Assembly: GCA_011191975.1 (NCBI GenBank)
Contig: DUFA01000134.1
Location: forward strand, 1-48,712
Length of the DNA: 48,712 nucleotides
Reading direction: 5' to 3'
DNA from: Dehalococcoidia bacterium
GTDB lineage: Bacteria; Chloroflexota; Dehalococcoidia; Dehalococcoidales; UBA2162
In this document: positions 8,654-17,075 of the stretch, piece by piece
How the letters are laid out: each line of letters begins with the position of its first letter
How positions within the stretch are numbered: the first letter of the stretch is position 1
The notes under the pieces: model-generated
What the model was told of the DNA's origin: nothing
The model's input: only the letters and a program-made list of their open reading frames with translations
Database searches by the model: none
Position numbers and translations under genes: made by a program

Positions 8654-9922
8654 GTGGATTTTTCACCTGACAAATATACCAATGAACAGGAGGAATTTGC
8701 TAAAGAAGTCAACCAGTGGCTTGACGAGAATATTCCCGAAGGTATGGAATTCCCTCGGGATCCTCTCAATGTAACACAGGAGCAGTTTCAAAAACGACGC
8801 GAACTAGCAAAGAGGGCGGCCCGGAAGGGGTATCTGTACCCGAACTACCCCGTAAAATATGGTGGCGGCGGCTACACCCGGGCACAGGCTACAGTCATAA
8901 GACGTGAAACAGCCATGAGAAATATTCAACTTATGGGATTCCACAGTGCCGGTTCAACAATGGGAATACCAGCCATCCTTGCCTGCGGTACTGATGAACA
9001 GAAAGAACGACTTCTCCCGCTAATTTTGAAAGACGGAGCACTTACCTGGGAGCTTTTCACCGAAGCAGAAGCGGGTTCGGATGAAGCCAACCAGCAGACG
9101 AATGCTCTTCGTTCGGAGCGTGACGGTGAATATTTCATCGTCAATGGAGGAAAGATATTCGTCGGCGGAATATACCCTCCGCCCGACAATTTCCTGCTGC
9201 TGACGCGAAGCGACACAAAGGCACCAAGACATGAAAACCTGTCCATGTTCCTGGCACCGGCAGACATGGAAGGTGTTTCTATTGTCCCACTCGACCTTTT
9301 CGTACCGGGGCCGTTTGGCACTACCAGTGGCAGGTCAACAGCTGGAGCTGACGGAATTAAGTACCAGGTATTCTTCGACGATGTCAGCATCCATGAAAAA
9401 TACCTGATAGGTAAAGAGGGAGACGGCTGGAGAGTCGCAAATGCCGCCTTGGAGGTAGAACACGGAGGAATCGGCGCTGCCGAAACAGGTGCCGGTGAGG
9501 GCCGCGGCGCCCAGTTCTGGGGATCCGAACAGAGTTATCTTGTACGCAGGTTTATTGACCAGTGTAAGAATAATCCTGTTATTGCGAAACGTATTAAGGC
9601 AAATCCCTTCCTGCTCGAAAGTGTGATGAACGTTTATATTGAGGCTGAAAAAGAGAGACTCTTCGGGTTGAGAAATGCTGGCGGTATGGGAGGTCGTGCT
9701 GGTGGGACGCACGCCCAGCTGTTCTCGAAAAAATTCTCGATCCTGCTGACCAACGAAATAGCAAAAGTACTCGGACCTTACGGTCTGACAAGTGACGAAG
9801 AACTGGGTATGGAAGATACTATGTTTGAAGTCGCTCAGCGTGGTGCTCTCTGCCTTGCCCCTCTCGGCACACCTGAAGTATTGAAGATCGTGATTTCAAG
9901 GGCTCTTGCTATCGGGCGATAA
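8654..9922 (+). CDS. Acyl-CoA dehydrogenase family protein, first of a pair
   Basis: A 422-residue FAD flavoprotein homologue. The N-terminal helical domain is followed by the flavin/substrate block FTEAEAGSDEANQQ and RDGEYFIVNGGK. The C-terminus (LGTPEVLKIVISRALAIGR) ends as in other acyl-CoA dehydrogenases, but the position that usually reads YEGT, with the catalytic glutamate, reads APLGT here. The GTG start lies behind GGGAGG. The next gene, 38 bp on, encodes a shorter homologue, as in the heteromeric FadE-type enzymes known from steroid side-chain degradation. Electrons would go to ETF, which is not encoded in this window. The acyl substrate is unknown. Confidence 0.88.
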   Translation: MDFSPDKYTNEQEEFAKEVNQWLDENIPEGMEFPRDPLNVTQEQFQKRRELAKRAARKGYLYPNYPVKYGGGGYTRAQATVIRRETAMRNIQLMGFHSAGSTMGIPAILACGTDEQKERLLPLILKDGALTWELFTEAEAGSDEANQQTNALRSERDGEYFIVNGGKIFVGGIYPPPDNFLLLTRSDTKAPRHENLSMFLAPADMEGVSIVPLDLFVPGPFGTTSGRSTAGADGIKYQVFFDDVSIHEKYLIGKEGDGWRVANAALEVEHGGIGAAETGAGEGRGAQFWGSEQSYLVRRFIDQCKNNPVIAKRIKANPFLLESVMNVYIEAEKERLFGLRNAGGMGGRAGGTHAQLFSKKFSILLTNEIAKVLGPYGLTSDEELGMEDTMFEVAQRGALCLAPLGTPEVLKIVISRALAIGR

Positions 9923-9960
9923 AACTACGCGCGTAATGATTAGAATCTCGGAGGATAAAA

Positions 9961-11100
9961 ATGGGTTTAGACCTTAAATATACTGAAAGTGAACAGATAC
10001 TCAGAAAATCAGCCCTGGATTTCCTGAAGCGTGATGCTCCGAAGGAAGTGGTCCAGGTTTTGCAGGAAACCGATACCGGCGTTACAGATGTACTCTGGCA
10101 AAAAGTAGTCGACATGGGATGGTTGGGAATTATTATTCCTGAAGAATACGGCGGAGTCGGAAGCACTCTCACCAGCGCAGGCGTCCTTTTCGAAGCGCTG
10201 GGTACCGGACCTCTTCCCGGACCATATTTTTCATCCGGTATACTGGGAGCTTCGATAATACTGGAAGCCGCTTCCGAAGAACAGAAGCAACGCATCCTCC
10301 CGGAGGTTGCGGAAGGTAGAATCATTCTGGCCTTGGCACTTACAGAAGAATCATACCGATGGGAACCGGACGCTATACAGATGTCTGCCGAAGAGAAAGA
10401 CGGTGAATTTACACTTAACGGAAGGAAATTATTCGTAATGGACGCGGAAGCAGCCACTCACCTTATTGTGGTCGCCCGTACTGAAAAAGTAGATGATCGT
10501 TCTAAAGGAATCACTGTTTTCCTGGTCGATAAGCAAACTCCGAGAGTCTCGGTTCGTCGTTTACCCGGCTTCCTCTCCGACAGAAACTTCGAAGTGAAAC
10601 TGGACTCGGTCAAGGTACCTGAATCGGCAGTCCTTGGTAAAGTCGGTGGAGGCTGGAATCCGCTCAAACAAGGTATAGACAAATCAATCCCTGTGTTATG
10701 TGCGTATAAAGCCGGAGCCTGCAAAGCCCTGTTTGACGCTACCATGGATTACGCGCGGACAAGGATACAGTTCAGCCAGCCTATCGGTCGATTTCAGAGA
10801 GTCCAGGACCTGATCATCGAGATGATCGATCATATGGATGCTGCGAAATGGAGTACTTACGAGTGTTTGTGGAAACTCGATAATGATAGACCGGCACAGC
10901 AGAGTATCCACCTGGCGAAGGCAATATCCAGCGAAGCTTATTGGCAGGTGACAAACCAGGCAATCAAGGTTTTCAGCGGCATCAGTTACTCCCGCGAACA
11001 TTATGTCAGCTTCCATGTCAAGGCTTCGCGAAGTTTATACAATTTCCTCGGCGAACCGACCTACCATCGCCAGAAACTTGCCGAACTGGTTCTCGCTTGA
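9961..11100 (+). CDS. Acyl-CoA dehydrogenase family protein, second of a pair
   Basis: A 379-residue homologue of acyl-CoA dehydrogenases. It has the typical DVLWQKVVDMGWLG and PEEYGGVG N-terminal blocks and the FAD/dimer motif TRIQFSQPIGRFQRVQD. The usual AGSD segment is replaced by LTEESYRWEP, and the C-terminus reads FLGEPTYHRQKLAEL without a YEGT base. This pattern matches the smaller subunits of heteromeric FadE-type dehydrogenases, so I infer a complex with the 8654-9922 product. The ATG follows GGAGG. A strong hairpin lies just after the gene. Confidence 0.86.
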   Translation: MGLDLKYTESEQILRKSALDFLKRDAPKEVVQVLQETDTGVTDVLWQKVVDMGWLGIIIPEEYGGVGSTLTSAGVLFEALGTGPLPGPYFSSGILGASIILEAASEEQKQRILPEVAEGRIILALALTEESYRWEPDAIQMSAEEKDGEFTLNGRKLFVMDAEAATHLIVVARTEKVDDRSKGITVFLVDKQTPRVSVRRLPGFLSDRNFEVKLDSVKVPESAVLGKVGGGWNPLKQGIDKSIPVLCAYKAGACKALFDATMDYARTRIQFSQPIGRFQRVQDLIIEMIDHMDAAKWSTYECLWKLDNDRPAQQSIHLAKAISSEAYWQVTNQAIKVFSGISYSREHYVSFHVKASRSLYNFLGEPTYHRQKLAELVLA

Positions 11101-11126
11101 GATTGATATACAAAGTGGTAAAAGAA

Positions 11127-11153
11127 ACGAGTCCTCTCTATTAGAGGACTCGT
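11127..11153. terminator. Convergent (bidirectional) intrinsic terminator
   Basis: A perfect 11-base stem ACGAGTCCTCT/AGAGGACTCGT with a five-base loop lies between two converging genes. On the minus strand it is followed by TTTCTTTT, a good tail for ending the VOC gene; on the plus strand the tail GATATTT is weaker. Confidence 0.75.
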
Positions 11154-11184
11154 GATATTTCCAAAACATTTTAGTAATTTTGAT

Positions 11185-12126
11185 CTATTCTTCTACCAGC
11201 TTTATCAGTACATCACCGCCTTTTTCACGCACGTCAAACACAGCGAAAGCGCCGCTATCTTCAGGTGTGCCGCTGTATATACAGTTGACTCCTTTACTGA
11301 CCAGCATCTCTTTCTCTTTTTCCAGGTCTTTCACTGAAAAGGTAATGTCGATTATACCCTCACCTCTCCTGTAGAGAGTTTCCCTGTAGATGAAGTCAGA
11401 CTCAACAGGCTGAACCAGTTCCAGCATTAACCTGTCGCCTACCTGGCAGGTCCTGCTTCTTGCCTTTATCTCAGCTTTAGGCGGCTTCCCGTATATCTGG
11501 ACATCTGACATAGCCCGTGTGTCGATAACCTTTTCCGGTTGAAAATCGGCGATCTCCCAGTACTGATATTTTTCAACAACCTTGTCCAGGTCCTGTACTA
11601 TCGCCGTATGACCGAGGAATTTCCAGTCGACTATTCCGGCTCCTGTTTTTCTCTTTTTCATCTCTTCTGTCATTGGAGAACGGAACGAGAGAAATATGTA
11701 CCCATAGTGCCGTGTATCCAGGTAGTCCTCGTGTCGTTCTCCATTCCGATGGAAGTCCTGTACAATACGCAGACCTTTCTTTACCAGCTTATCCGTCTCT
11801 CCATCGATATCCGGAACACTGATACAAAAATGATTGACACCTTCACGGTACGACAGCATTTCACCATAAGGTATCTTATCCGGAGCATGCAGTATTTCGA
11901 ACTCCAGGTCGCCGATATAGAGAAGGTACAGGAACGGGTCACCTTCAGGTACCGAAAGATCCGGTACCACATCGAATTCGATTGTTTCTATTTTATCTTC
12001 GGGGTTCCAGGCAGGTCCTGTCCTGGGAAGCTCTGCAGCCATACCCAGATCCTTGTAATAAGCAATCGTTCCGTTAAAATCTTTGGTGAATATTCCTGAA
12101 TGATTGAATTCCCAGCCTTTGTTCAT
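11185..12126 (-). CDS. Double VOC (glyoxalase-like) domain protein
   Basis: About 313 residues with two vicinal-oxygen-chelate domains, one starting at FNHSGIFTKDFNGTIAYYKD and one at LGHTAIVQDLDKVVEKY. Metalloenzymes of this superfamily include glyoxalase I, methylmalonyl-CoA epimerase and dioxygenases. In an anaerobe an epimerase/isomerase or binding role is more likely than a dioxygenase, but this is inference. I prefer the ATG at 12126 (GTGAG ahead); an ATG at 12159 would add 11 residues and has no clear ribosome-binding site. It is transcribed away from the benzoyl-CoA-reductase-like operon and may share its pathway. Confidence 0.78.
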   Translation of the reverse strand: MNKGWEFNHSGIFTKDFNGTIAYYKDLGMAAELPRTGPAWNPEDKIETIEFDVVPDLSVPEGDPFLYLLYIGDLEFEILHAPDKIPYGEMLSYREGVNHFCISVPDIDGETDKLVKKGLRIVQDFHRNGERHEDYLDTRHYGYIFLSFRSPMTEEMKKRKTGAGIVDWKFLGHTAIVQDLDKVVEKYQYWEIADFQPEKVIDTRAMSDVQIYGKPPKAEIKARSRTCQVGDRLMLELVQPVESDFIYRETLYRRGEGIIDITFSVKDLEKEKEMLVSKGVNCIYSGTPEDSGAFAVFDVREKGGDVLIKLVEE

Positions 12127-12191
12127 TACACTCTCACTTTCTTTACGGTCTGAATTCATCCAACCGCTGATTTTTAGTATATTTTCGAAGC

Positions 12192-12221
12192 ATTTTACTC
12201 TCTCTGTCGTATAAATCGCAA
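12192..12221 (-). promoter_or_regulatory. Putative promoter for the VOC gene
   Basis: On the minus strand TTGCGA (12221-12216) and TAAAAT (12197-12192) are 18 bp apart, about 65 bp before the start codon. Confidence 0.42.
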
Positions 12222-12289
12222 CTTTGCTGGTAATCCATGTACCCTTTCAAGCAATCTTGATATACTAAACACTAATTTTTTCTATATAT

Positions 12290-12318
12290 TTGACATCCAA
12301 TCATCTATTCATTATTAT
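12290..12318 (+). promoter_or_regulatory. Putative sigma-70-type promoter of the 14-gene central operon
   Basis: A perfect -35 box TTGACA (12290-12295), a 17-bp spacer and TATTAT (12313-12318) lie about 60 bp before the first gene at 12379. It is the best promoter match in the window. The downstream genes overlap or are closely spaced up to 24897. Confidence 0.65.
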
Positions 12319-12378
12319 TTCATAGATACCTAGAGGTACTATGTAAAAAGGATTACCGTTATCAGTTGGATTTCAGAA

Positions 12379-13527
12379 ATGAATGCTGAACTGCAAAGCC
12401 TCGGGAAATTCATCGAAATTAATCAAACCTTCCCGAAAACCGAAGAAATCATTAATCGAAAGAGTCAGGGAAAGAAGGTTTTCGGCTGGCTTTGTACCTA
12501 TGTCCCCGAAGAAGTTCTCCATGCCGCCGGCATCCTCCCTGTGAGAATCACAGGTTATGCCCAGGAAACCGAACTTGATGACGGCAGTGCTTATCTCTAT
12601 ATAAATAACTGTTCTTTTTCAAGAAGCTGTCTCCAGATGGGTTTAAGAGGTGAATACGATTACCTGGACGGTATTGTTGCTGGCTCGACCTGCGACGGGG
12701 CCCGACGCCTGTTCGATTTATGGCAGCACTACCTGGATGTGCCATTCCATATGATTCTCTCGGTACCGCGAAAGTATACGGACCGTGCCCATAAGCTGTA
12801 TTACGAACAGGTACTTCAATTGAAAGAAAACCTTGAACAGCATCTCGACATTACCATTACCGATGAAGCCCTGGTGGAGTCGGTTTCTGTTTATAACAAA
12901 TCCCGGGAGTTGCTTAAACAACTCTACCAGCTGCGCGTGCTTGATAAACCGCCGATTACCGGTGCCGAGACCATGGAAGTTCTGAACGCCAGCCAGCGAA
13001 TGCCGAAGGAGCAGTTCAACGAATATCTTCAGGAGTTACTGGACGAACTGGATGAGAAAGAAGGAACCCATGATACCAGGTCTCGCCTGATGGTCACCGG
13101 AAGCGTGATGAACAATCCTGATTTCGTCAGGTCGATCGAAGACCTGGGAGGACTGGTAGTCACTGATGAACTTTGTACCAGTACCCGTTACTGGTCGGAT
13201 CCTGTCGTTCTCGATGATCGATCGATTCTCGATGCCATTTCACGCAGATATCTGAACAATTTCCCCTGCGCCCGAATGGTACCGTCGGATGAAAGATTCA
13301 ACCGCATATTGCAACTGGCCAAAGACTATCACGTTGATGGTGTTATCAGCCAGATTATCCGGTACTGTGTTCCTTACGCTCATGATTTACCACTCCTTAC
13401 CGACCGATTGAAAGAAGCCGGGATACCGACACTGGCTCTTGACGTCGAGTACGGTACATCAGGTTCGGGACAGATCAGTACCCGGGTACAGGCTTTCCTG
13501 GAAATGCTGGAGACACATAAAAAATGA
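12379..13527 (+). CDS. 2-Hydroxyacyl-CoA dehydratase / benzoyl-CoA reductase family subunit (BzdN/BcrC-like)
   Basis: A 382-residue member of the HgdB/FldBC/BcrBC family, whose [4Fe-4S] cluster receives very low-potential electrons from an ATP-driven activator. Seen here are GWLCTYVPEE (C39), NNCSFSRSCL (C78, C84), AGSTCDGARR (C105) and a C-terminal GTSGSGQISTRVQAFLE block typical of BcrC/BzdN. The length equals that usual for BzdN. Because two different ATPase subunits follow, the set looks more like a class I benzoyl-CoA reductase than a simple dehydratase. The ATG has no strong ribosome-binding site. Its stop overlaps the next start by four bases (ATGA). Dearomatisation of an aryl-CoA is inferred and not proven. 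Confidence 0.85.
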   Translation: MNAELQSLGKFIEINQTFPKTEEIINRKSQGKKVFGWLCTYVPEEVLHAAGILPVRITGYAQETELDDGSAYLYINNCSFSRSCLQMGLRGEYDYLDGIVAGSTCDGARRLFDLWQHYLDVPFHMILSVPRKYTDRAHKLYYEQVLQLKENLEQHLDITITDEALVESVSVYNKSRELLKQLYQLRVLDKPPITGAETMEVLNASQRMPKEQFNEYLQELLDELDEKEGTHDTRSRLMVTGSVMNNPDFVRSIEDLGGLVVTDELCTSTRYWSDPVVLDDRSILDAISRRYLNNFPCARMVPSDERFNRILQLAKDYHVDGVISQIIRYCVPYAHDLPLLTDRLKEAGIPTLALDVEYGTSGSGQISTRVQAFLEMLETHKK

Positions 13528-14792
13528 CGACTGCAGACCAAAAGAATAAAATAGACCTGCTTGTCCGTACCTGCCGGATGCTGGCAAGGATGAATCGCGC
13601 ACGACCTGAGACGCGAAAAAGCCAGTCACTCTACTACCAGATGATGGTAGATTATTACACACGAGTAAACAACGCTCACCAGGAAGGGAAAAAGATCGCA
13701 TCCCATACAGTATTTTTTCCTACCGAGATACTGTACGCCATGGACATCGTCCCGATGCACACTGAAATGACTACCTGGCTTATCGCCCTGTTCCTTAAAG
13801 AGCAGGCGGAACTCCTTGAAAAAGGTGCGGAACAGGGACTCGTTCCTGAGATATGTTCACCTCATCGTGGTGTCGCGGGTATCTTTGCCACGAACTCGAT
13901 TCCACGCCCCGATGTTATCCTGTGGTCAAACCTCATCTGCGACAATACTGCAAAGTCAGGCGAACTTATGATGGAACTGAGTGGCAGCCCGGGATTTTTC
14001 CTGGATAATCCGTTCCGGAACTCCCCTGGTGAAATCGATTATCTTGTGGGTGAATTGCAGGACATGGTGAGTTTCCTTGAAGAACAGACGGGTCAAAAAA
14101 TGGACTGGAATAAACTCTCGGAGATGGTCGAACGAACCCGCCATGAAATCGCGCTGTACCGTGAAATTGGTGAACTGAGAAAAGCCGTACCCTCTCCGAT
14201 GAATATCCTCGGCTACCTTGAACTGCTTTCCGCAGACTACATGTATCCCGGCCAGCCTGAAGCTACACAATATCTGACACTGTTACGCGACGAATTGAAA
14301 GAAATGGTCGAACAGGGAAAAGGTGCTGTCAGCCGGGAAAACTTCCGCTTGATGACATTGTTTATTCCACCCATGCACCTGATGACTTCTCTAGCCAGGC
14401 TGTTCGACGAGAGAGGTGCCGTCAGCGTGGTAGAACCGTTGTTCACTCTCTGGTCGGAAGGTGAACTCGACCCTGATAATCCTTTGAGAAGCGTGGCGAT
14501 AAAATCCTTTATGATACCCGAACGGCGGAGTATGTACGGCCCCCTTGACCAGCAGGCACTGGATGATATTACCGAAAGCGCTGAGAAGTATAAAACCGAC
14601 GGAGCTATCTACTGGGCTTTTATGGGATGCAGGCATACCTGTGCTACTATAAAGGTCATCAAGGAAACCTTAAGTGAACTGGATGTCCCGATGCTTACAA
14701 TAGACTGTGATATAGTTGATCCTACCATAACGTCGGAAGAAGAAGCGACTGGTAAGATAGAACAATTCTTTGAACTACTGGAAGACCGTTAA
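13524..14792 (+). CDS. 2-Hydroxyacyl-CoA dehydratase / benzoyl-CoA reductase family subunit (BzdO/BcrB-like)
   Basis: A 422-residue paralogue of the preceding protein and its likely dimer partner in the substrate-reducing module. It contains the family blocks VFFPTEILYAMDIVPMHTE, EICSPHRGVAG, NLICDNTAKS and, near the C-terminus, WAFMGCRHTCA followed by LTIDCDIVDP; the cysteines in these are candidate [4Fe-4S] ligands. The length sits between HgdA-type and BzdO proteins (about 420-450). It overlaps the upstream gene by four bases and is followed after one base by the first ATPase, which implies translational coupling and fixed stoichiometry. Confidence 0.85.
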   Translation: MTTADQKNKIDLLVRTCRMLARMNRARPETRKSQSLYYQMMVDYYTRVNNAHQEGKKIASHTVFFPTEILYAMDIVPMHTEMTTWLIALFLKEQAELLEKGAEQGLVPEICSPHRGVAGIFATNSIPRPDVILWSNLICDNTAKSGELMMELSGSPGFFLDNPFRNSPGEIDYLVGELQDMVSFLEEQTGQKMDWNKLSEMVERTRHEIALYREIGELRKAVPSPMNILGYLELLSADYMYPGQPEATQYLTLLRDELKEMVEQGKGAVSRENFRLMTLFIPPMHLMTSLARLFDERGAVSVVEPLFTLWSEGELDPDNPLRSVAIKSFMIPERRSMYGPLDQQALDDITESAEKYKTDGAIYWAFMGCRHTCATIKVIKETLSELDVPMLTIDCDIVDPTITSEEEATGKIEQFFELLEDR

Positions 14793-14793
14793 A

Positions 14794-15585
14794 ATGATAC
14801 AAACCATAGGTATCGATATCGGCAGCCTGAACACGAAAGCCATCGTCCTTGGAGATGACAGTATACTGAGCAGGGCTGTTGGTCTCACCGGCGATAACGT
14901 CGAATCGCAAGCTCGAAAGGTACTGGATTCGGCTTTGAGTCAAACGGGTCTAAATCTGGATAGTCTCCCCATCCTAGCTACCGGAACAGGCGCTAAACTG
15001 GTGTCTTTCACTTCATCGCAAAAATCAGTTAATACCTGCATGGCACGCGGTATCCATTATCTGTATCCATCGGTGCGAATGGTCATCGATATGGGTGCTG
15101 AAAGCACCACGGTCGTAAAGGTGAACACTCGGGGCAGGCTTGAAGACTGGGCAAACCATGATAAATGTGCTTCAGGCACCGGTCTCTTTCTACAACAGAT
15201 GGCCAAGTTGATGAAGCTATCGCTGGAGGAGATGTCCGAGCTCTCAATGAAAGCTAAGGGACGAGCTGACATTACCAACACCTGTGCCGTGTTCGCTGAA
15301 TCCGAAGTCATTTCTCATGTCCACCGCGTTCCGCCCACACCGATGCCCGATATTGCAGCGGGTATCTATTATTCGGTGGTAAGTCGGGTCATTGCCCTCT
15401 GTAAAAGGATAGGTATCGAGAAAGACATTGCCGTTACGGGTGGTGTCTCATTAATAGATGGTATAATATACAGCCTGGAATCGGAACTAGGTTTTGAGGT
15501 ACTCAGACCGGAGTTTCCTCAGTCCGTTGCCGCTCTCGGTGCGGCGATAATAGCGAGAGAGAATGCGGAGAAGTCTCATAAATGA
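14794..15585 (+). CDS. BadF/BadG/BcrA/BcrD-type ATPase, electron-activating subunit (BzdP-like)
   Basis: A 263-residue ASKHA-fold ATPase. It shows phosphate-1 IDIGSLNTKA, phosphate-2 VIDMGAES, the two cluster cysteines in HDKCASGTG and NTCAVFAESE, and the adenosine motif VTGGVSLIDG. In this family two monomers hold one [4Fe-4S] cluster between them and use ATP to push electrons onto the partner. Translation starts at the ATG at 14794, one base after the previous stop; a TTG at 14770 lies inside the upstream gene. Its four-base overlap with a second, different ATPase gene indicates an activator heterodimer, as in class I benzoyl-CoA reductases. Confidence 0.9.
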   Translation: MIQTIGIDIGSLNTKAIVLGDDSILSRAVGLTGDNVESQARKVLDSALSQTGLNLDSLPILATGTGAKLVSFTSSQKSVNTCMARGIHYLYPSVRMVIDMGAESTTVVKVNTRGRLEDWANHDKCASGTGLFLQQMAKLMKLSLEEMSELSMKAKGRADITNTCAVFAESEVISHVHRVPPTPMPDIAAGIYYSVVSRVIALCKRIGIEKDIAVTGGVSLIDGIIYSLESELGFEVLRPEFPQSVAALGAAIIARENAEKSHK

Positions 15586-16649
15586 TTTTCGCAGGAATAG
15601 ATATAGGTTCAAGGGCAGCTAAGGCCGTAATAATGAATGACGGTGAGATAATCGGCAGCACCATACAGGATACAGGTCCGGAAAGCGTAAAGACAGCCTA
15701 TGCCACAATAGAAGCAGCAATGCAGGAGCCGGGAATAACTCTCAACGATATCGATTACACTGTCGCTACCGGCTACGGGCGCGTCCTTGTGCCATTCGCC
15801 GCAGAGAATGTCTCCGAGATCAGCTGTCATGCTCGTGGCATCAACCGGTACTACCCATCGGTAAGGACTATTCTCGATATGGGAGGTCAGGACTGCAAGG
15901 CGATTAACTGCAATGAAGAAGGTCATGTGACCAACTTCGTTATGAATGATAAATGCGCCGGAGGTACCGGCCGATTCCTGGAAATGATAGCCGACGTACT
16001 AAATGTACAACTGGAAGAGATCGGCGAACTGGCTCTGACATCCTTTAGTGAGATCCCTTTTAATACCATCTGCGCGGTTTTTGCAAAATCAGAAGCAATC
16101 GTCCATCTCCGCCACGGTGTCCCTAAAAGTGATATCCTGGCAGGCTTGAACGAAGCGATTTCCGTTCGCTGCCATAATCTTCTCAAGAAAGTAACGATTG
16201 AAAGCGACTTTACCATAACCGGTGGAATAGCGAAAAATACCGGAATGGTCGATAAAATAACCAAGAAGATTGGTCTCGAGCCGCTTCTTGCAGAAGACCC
16301 ACAGCTGATCGGCGCTCTTGGCGCGGCAATCTACGCCCGTGAGAAATATCTGGGTAAAGAAACAGGTAGTGACACGAGAGTCCAGTACGGGTATAATGAC
16401 GCAACCGGTGACTACTATATAACAATCAACTCTGTTAAATGCGATGGATGCGGAGAATGCATAACTGCATGTCCTTCGAGTATTTATGAGATCGCATCGG
16501 ATGAAAATGGTAGGTCGGTAGCGATGGTAAAAGAAACATTACGCAAGAAACTATCGATACTCTGTCCAGGAGTAGGTAATTGTAACGGAAGAGAAAAAGG
16601 TAACTGTCAGGCTGTCTGCCCCGGTCAGGCGTTGACAATAAGCTGGTGA
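15582..16649 (+). CDS. BcrD/BzdQ-like ATPase with fused C-terminal ferredoxin domain
   Basis: A 355-residue protein. Residues 1-255 are an activator ATPase (GIDIGSRAAKA, ILDMGGQDCKA, NDKCAGGTGRF, TICAVFAKSEA, TITGGIAKNTG), and the last 85 residues are a ferredoxin-like module with KCDGCGECITACP and a cysteine-rich tail (CPGVGNCNG, GNCQAVCPGQ). In Bzd/Bcr systems a separate ferredoxin feeds the ATPase, so the fusion suggests a built-in electron donor. The second cluster motif is irregular in spacing. It overlaps the preceding ATPase by four bases and ends three bases before the next gene. Confidence 0.9.
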   Translation: MIFAGIDIGSRAAKAVIMNDGEIIGSTIQDTGPESVKTAYATIEAAMQEPGITLNDIDYTVATGYGRVLVPFAAENVSEISCHARGINRYYPSVRTILDMGGQDCKAINCNEEGHVTNFVMNDKCAGGTGRFLEMIADVLNVQLEEIGELALTSFSEIPFNTICAVFAKSEAIVHLRHGVPKSDILAGLNEAISVRCHNLLKKVTIESDFTITGGIAKNTGMVDKITKKIGLEPLLAEDPQLIGALGAAIYAREKYLGKETGSDTRVQYGYNDATGDYYITINSVKCDGCGECITACPSSIYEIASDENGRSVAMVKETLRKKLSILCPGVGNCNGREKGNCQAVCPGQALTISW

Positions 16650-16652
16650 GAG

Positions 16653-17063
16653 ATGGCACAGCAGAAAATCGATTATGAAAAACTGACCACCGGATTCGAA
16701 TTCGAACCTTCCGGTTTCAGTATCGATGCTGAATCAGTCGATAAATACCTTAATGCTGTAGATGGCGGTAAAGGTATCTATGAAAAGAACAAGACAATCC
16801 CACCGATGTCGATAGCAGCTATTGCAATGACGGCAATGGCTGAAGGATTATCCATGCCACCGGGAGCAATTCATGTTTCTCAGGATATCCGGTTTCTCAA
16901 TCCGGTCAGGATTAATGAAAACCTGACCAGCTACGCCCGTGTGAACAGGATAGTTAAGCGGAGGAAACTCCATATGCTGAGTATCGGTATTAACGTGGTT
17001 AATGATAAAAAAAATTCTGTATTGGAGGGAGAAACCAGTTTCATACTACCGGTGTCACAATAG
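16653..17063 (+). CDS. Hotdog-fold protein, MaoC N-terminal-like (HadA-like dehydratase partner)
   Basis: A 136-residue hotdog-fold protein resembling the N-terminal MaoC-like domain or the HadA-type partner of (3R)-hydroxyacyl-ACP dehydratases. It has IPPMSIAAIAMTAMAEG and the strand HVSQDIRFLNPVRINENL, which lines the acyl tunnel in such proteins. It lacks the catalytic D-x4-H hydratase motif that the next protein has. The pair therefore looks like a heterodimer with one substrate-binding and one catalytic subunit. It starts three bases after the ferredoxin-fused ATPase, which ties the reductase-like block to the lipid block. Confidence 0.72.
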   Translation: MAQQKIDYEKLTTGFEFEPSGFSIDAESVDKYLNAVDGGKGIYEKNKTIPPMSIAAIAMTAMAEGLSMPPGAIHVSQDIRFLNPVRINENLTSYARVNRIVKRRKLHMLSIGINVVNDKKNSVLEGETSFILPVSQ

Positions 17064-17075
17064 GGGAGTGAAAAG

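Noticed and set aside
8926-9390. A 154-codon open frame on the minus strand
   Set aside because: It is antisense to the first acyl-CoA dehydrogenase, whose motifs are clear; the translation is Ser/Pro-rich and featureless.
11539-12099. A 186-codon open frame on the plus strand
   Set aside because: It is antisense to the VOC gene, has no ribosome-binding site, and its translation has no domain-like pattern.
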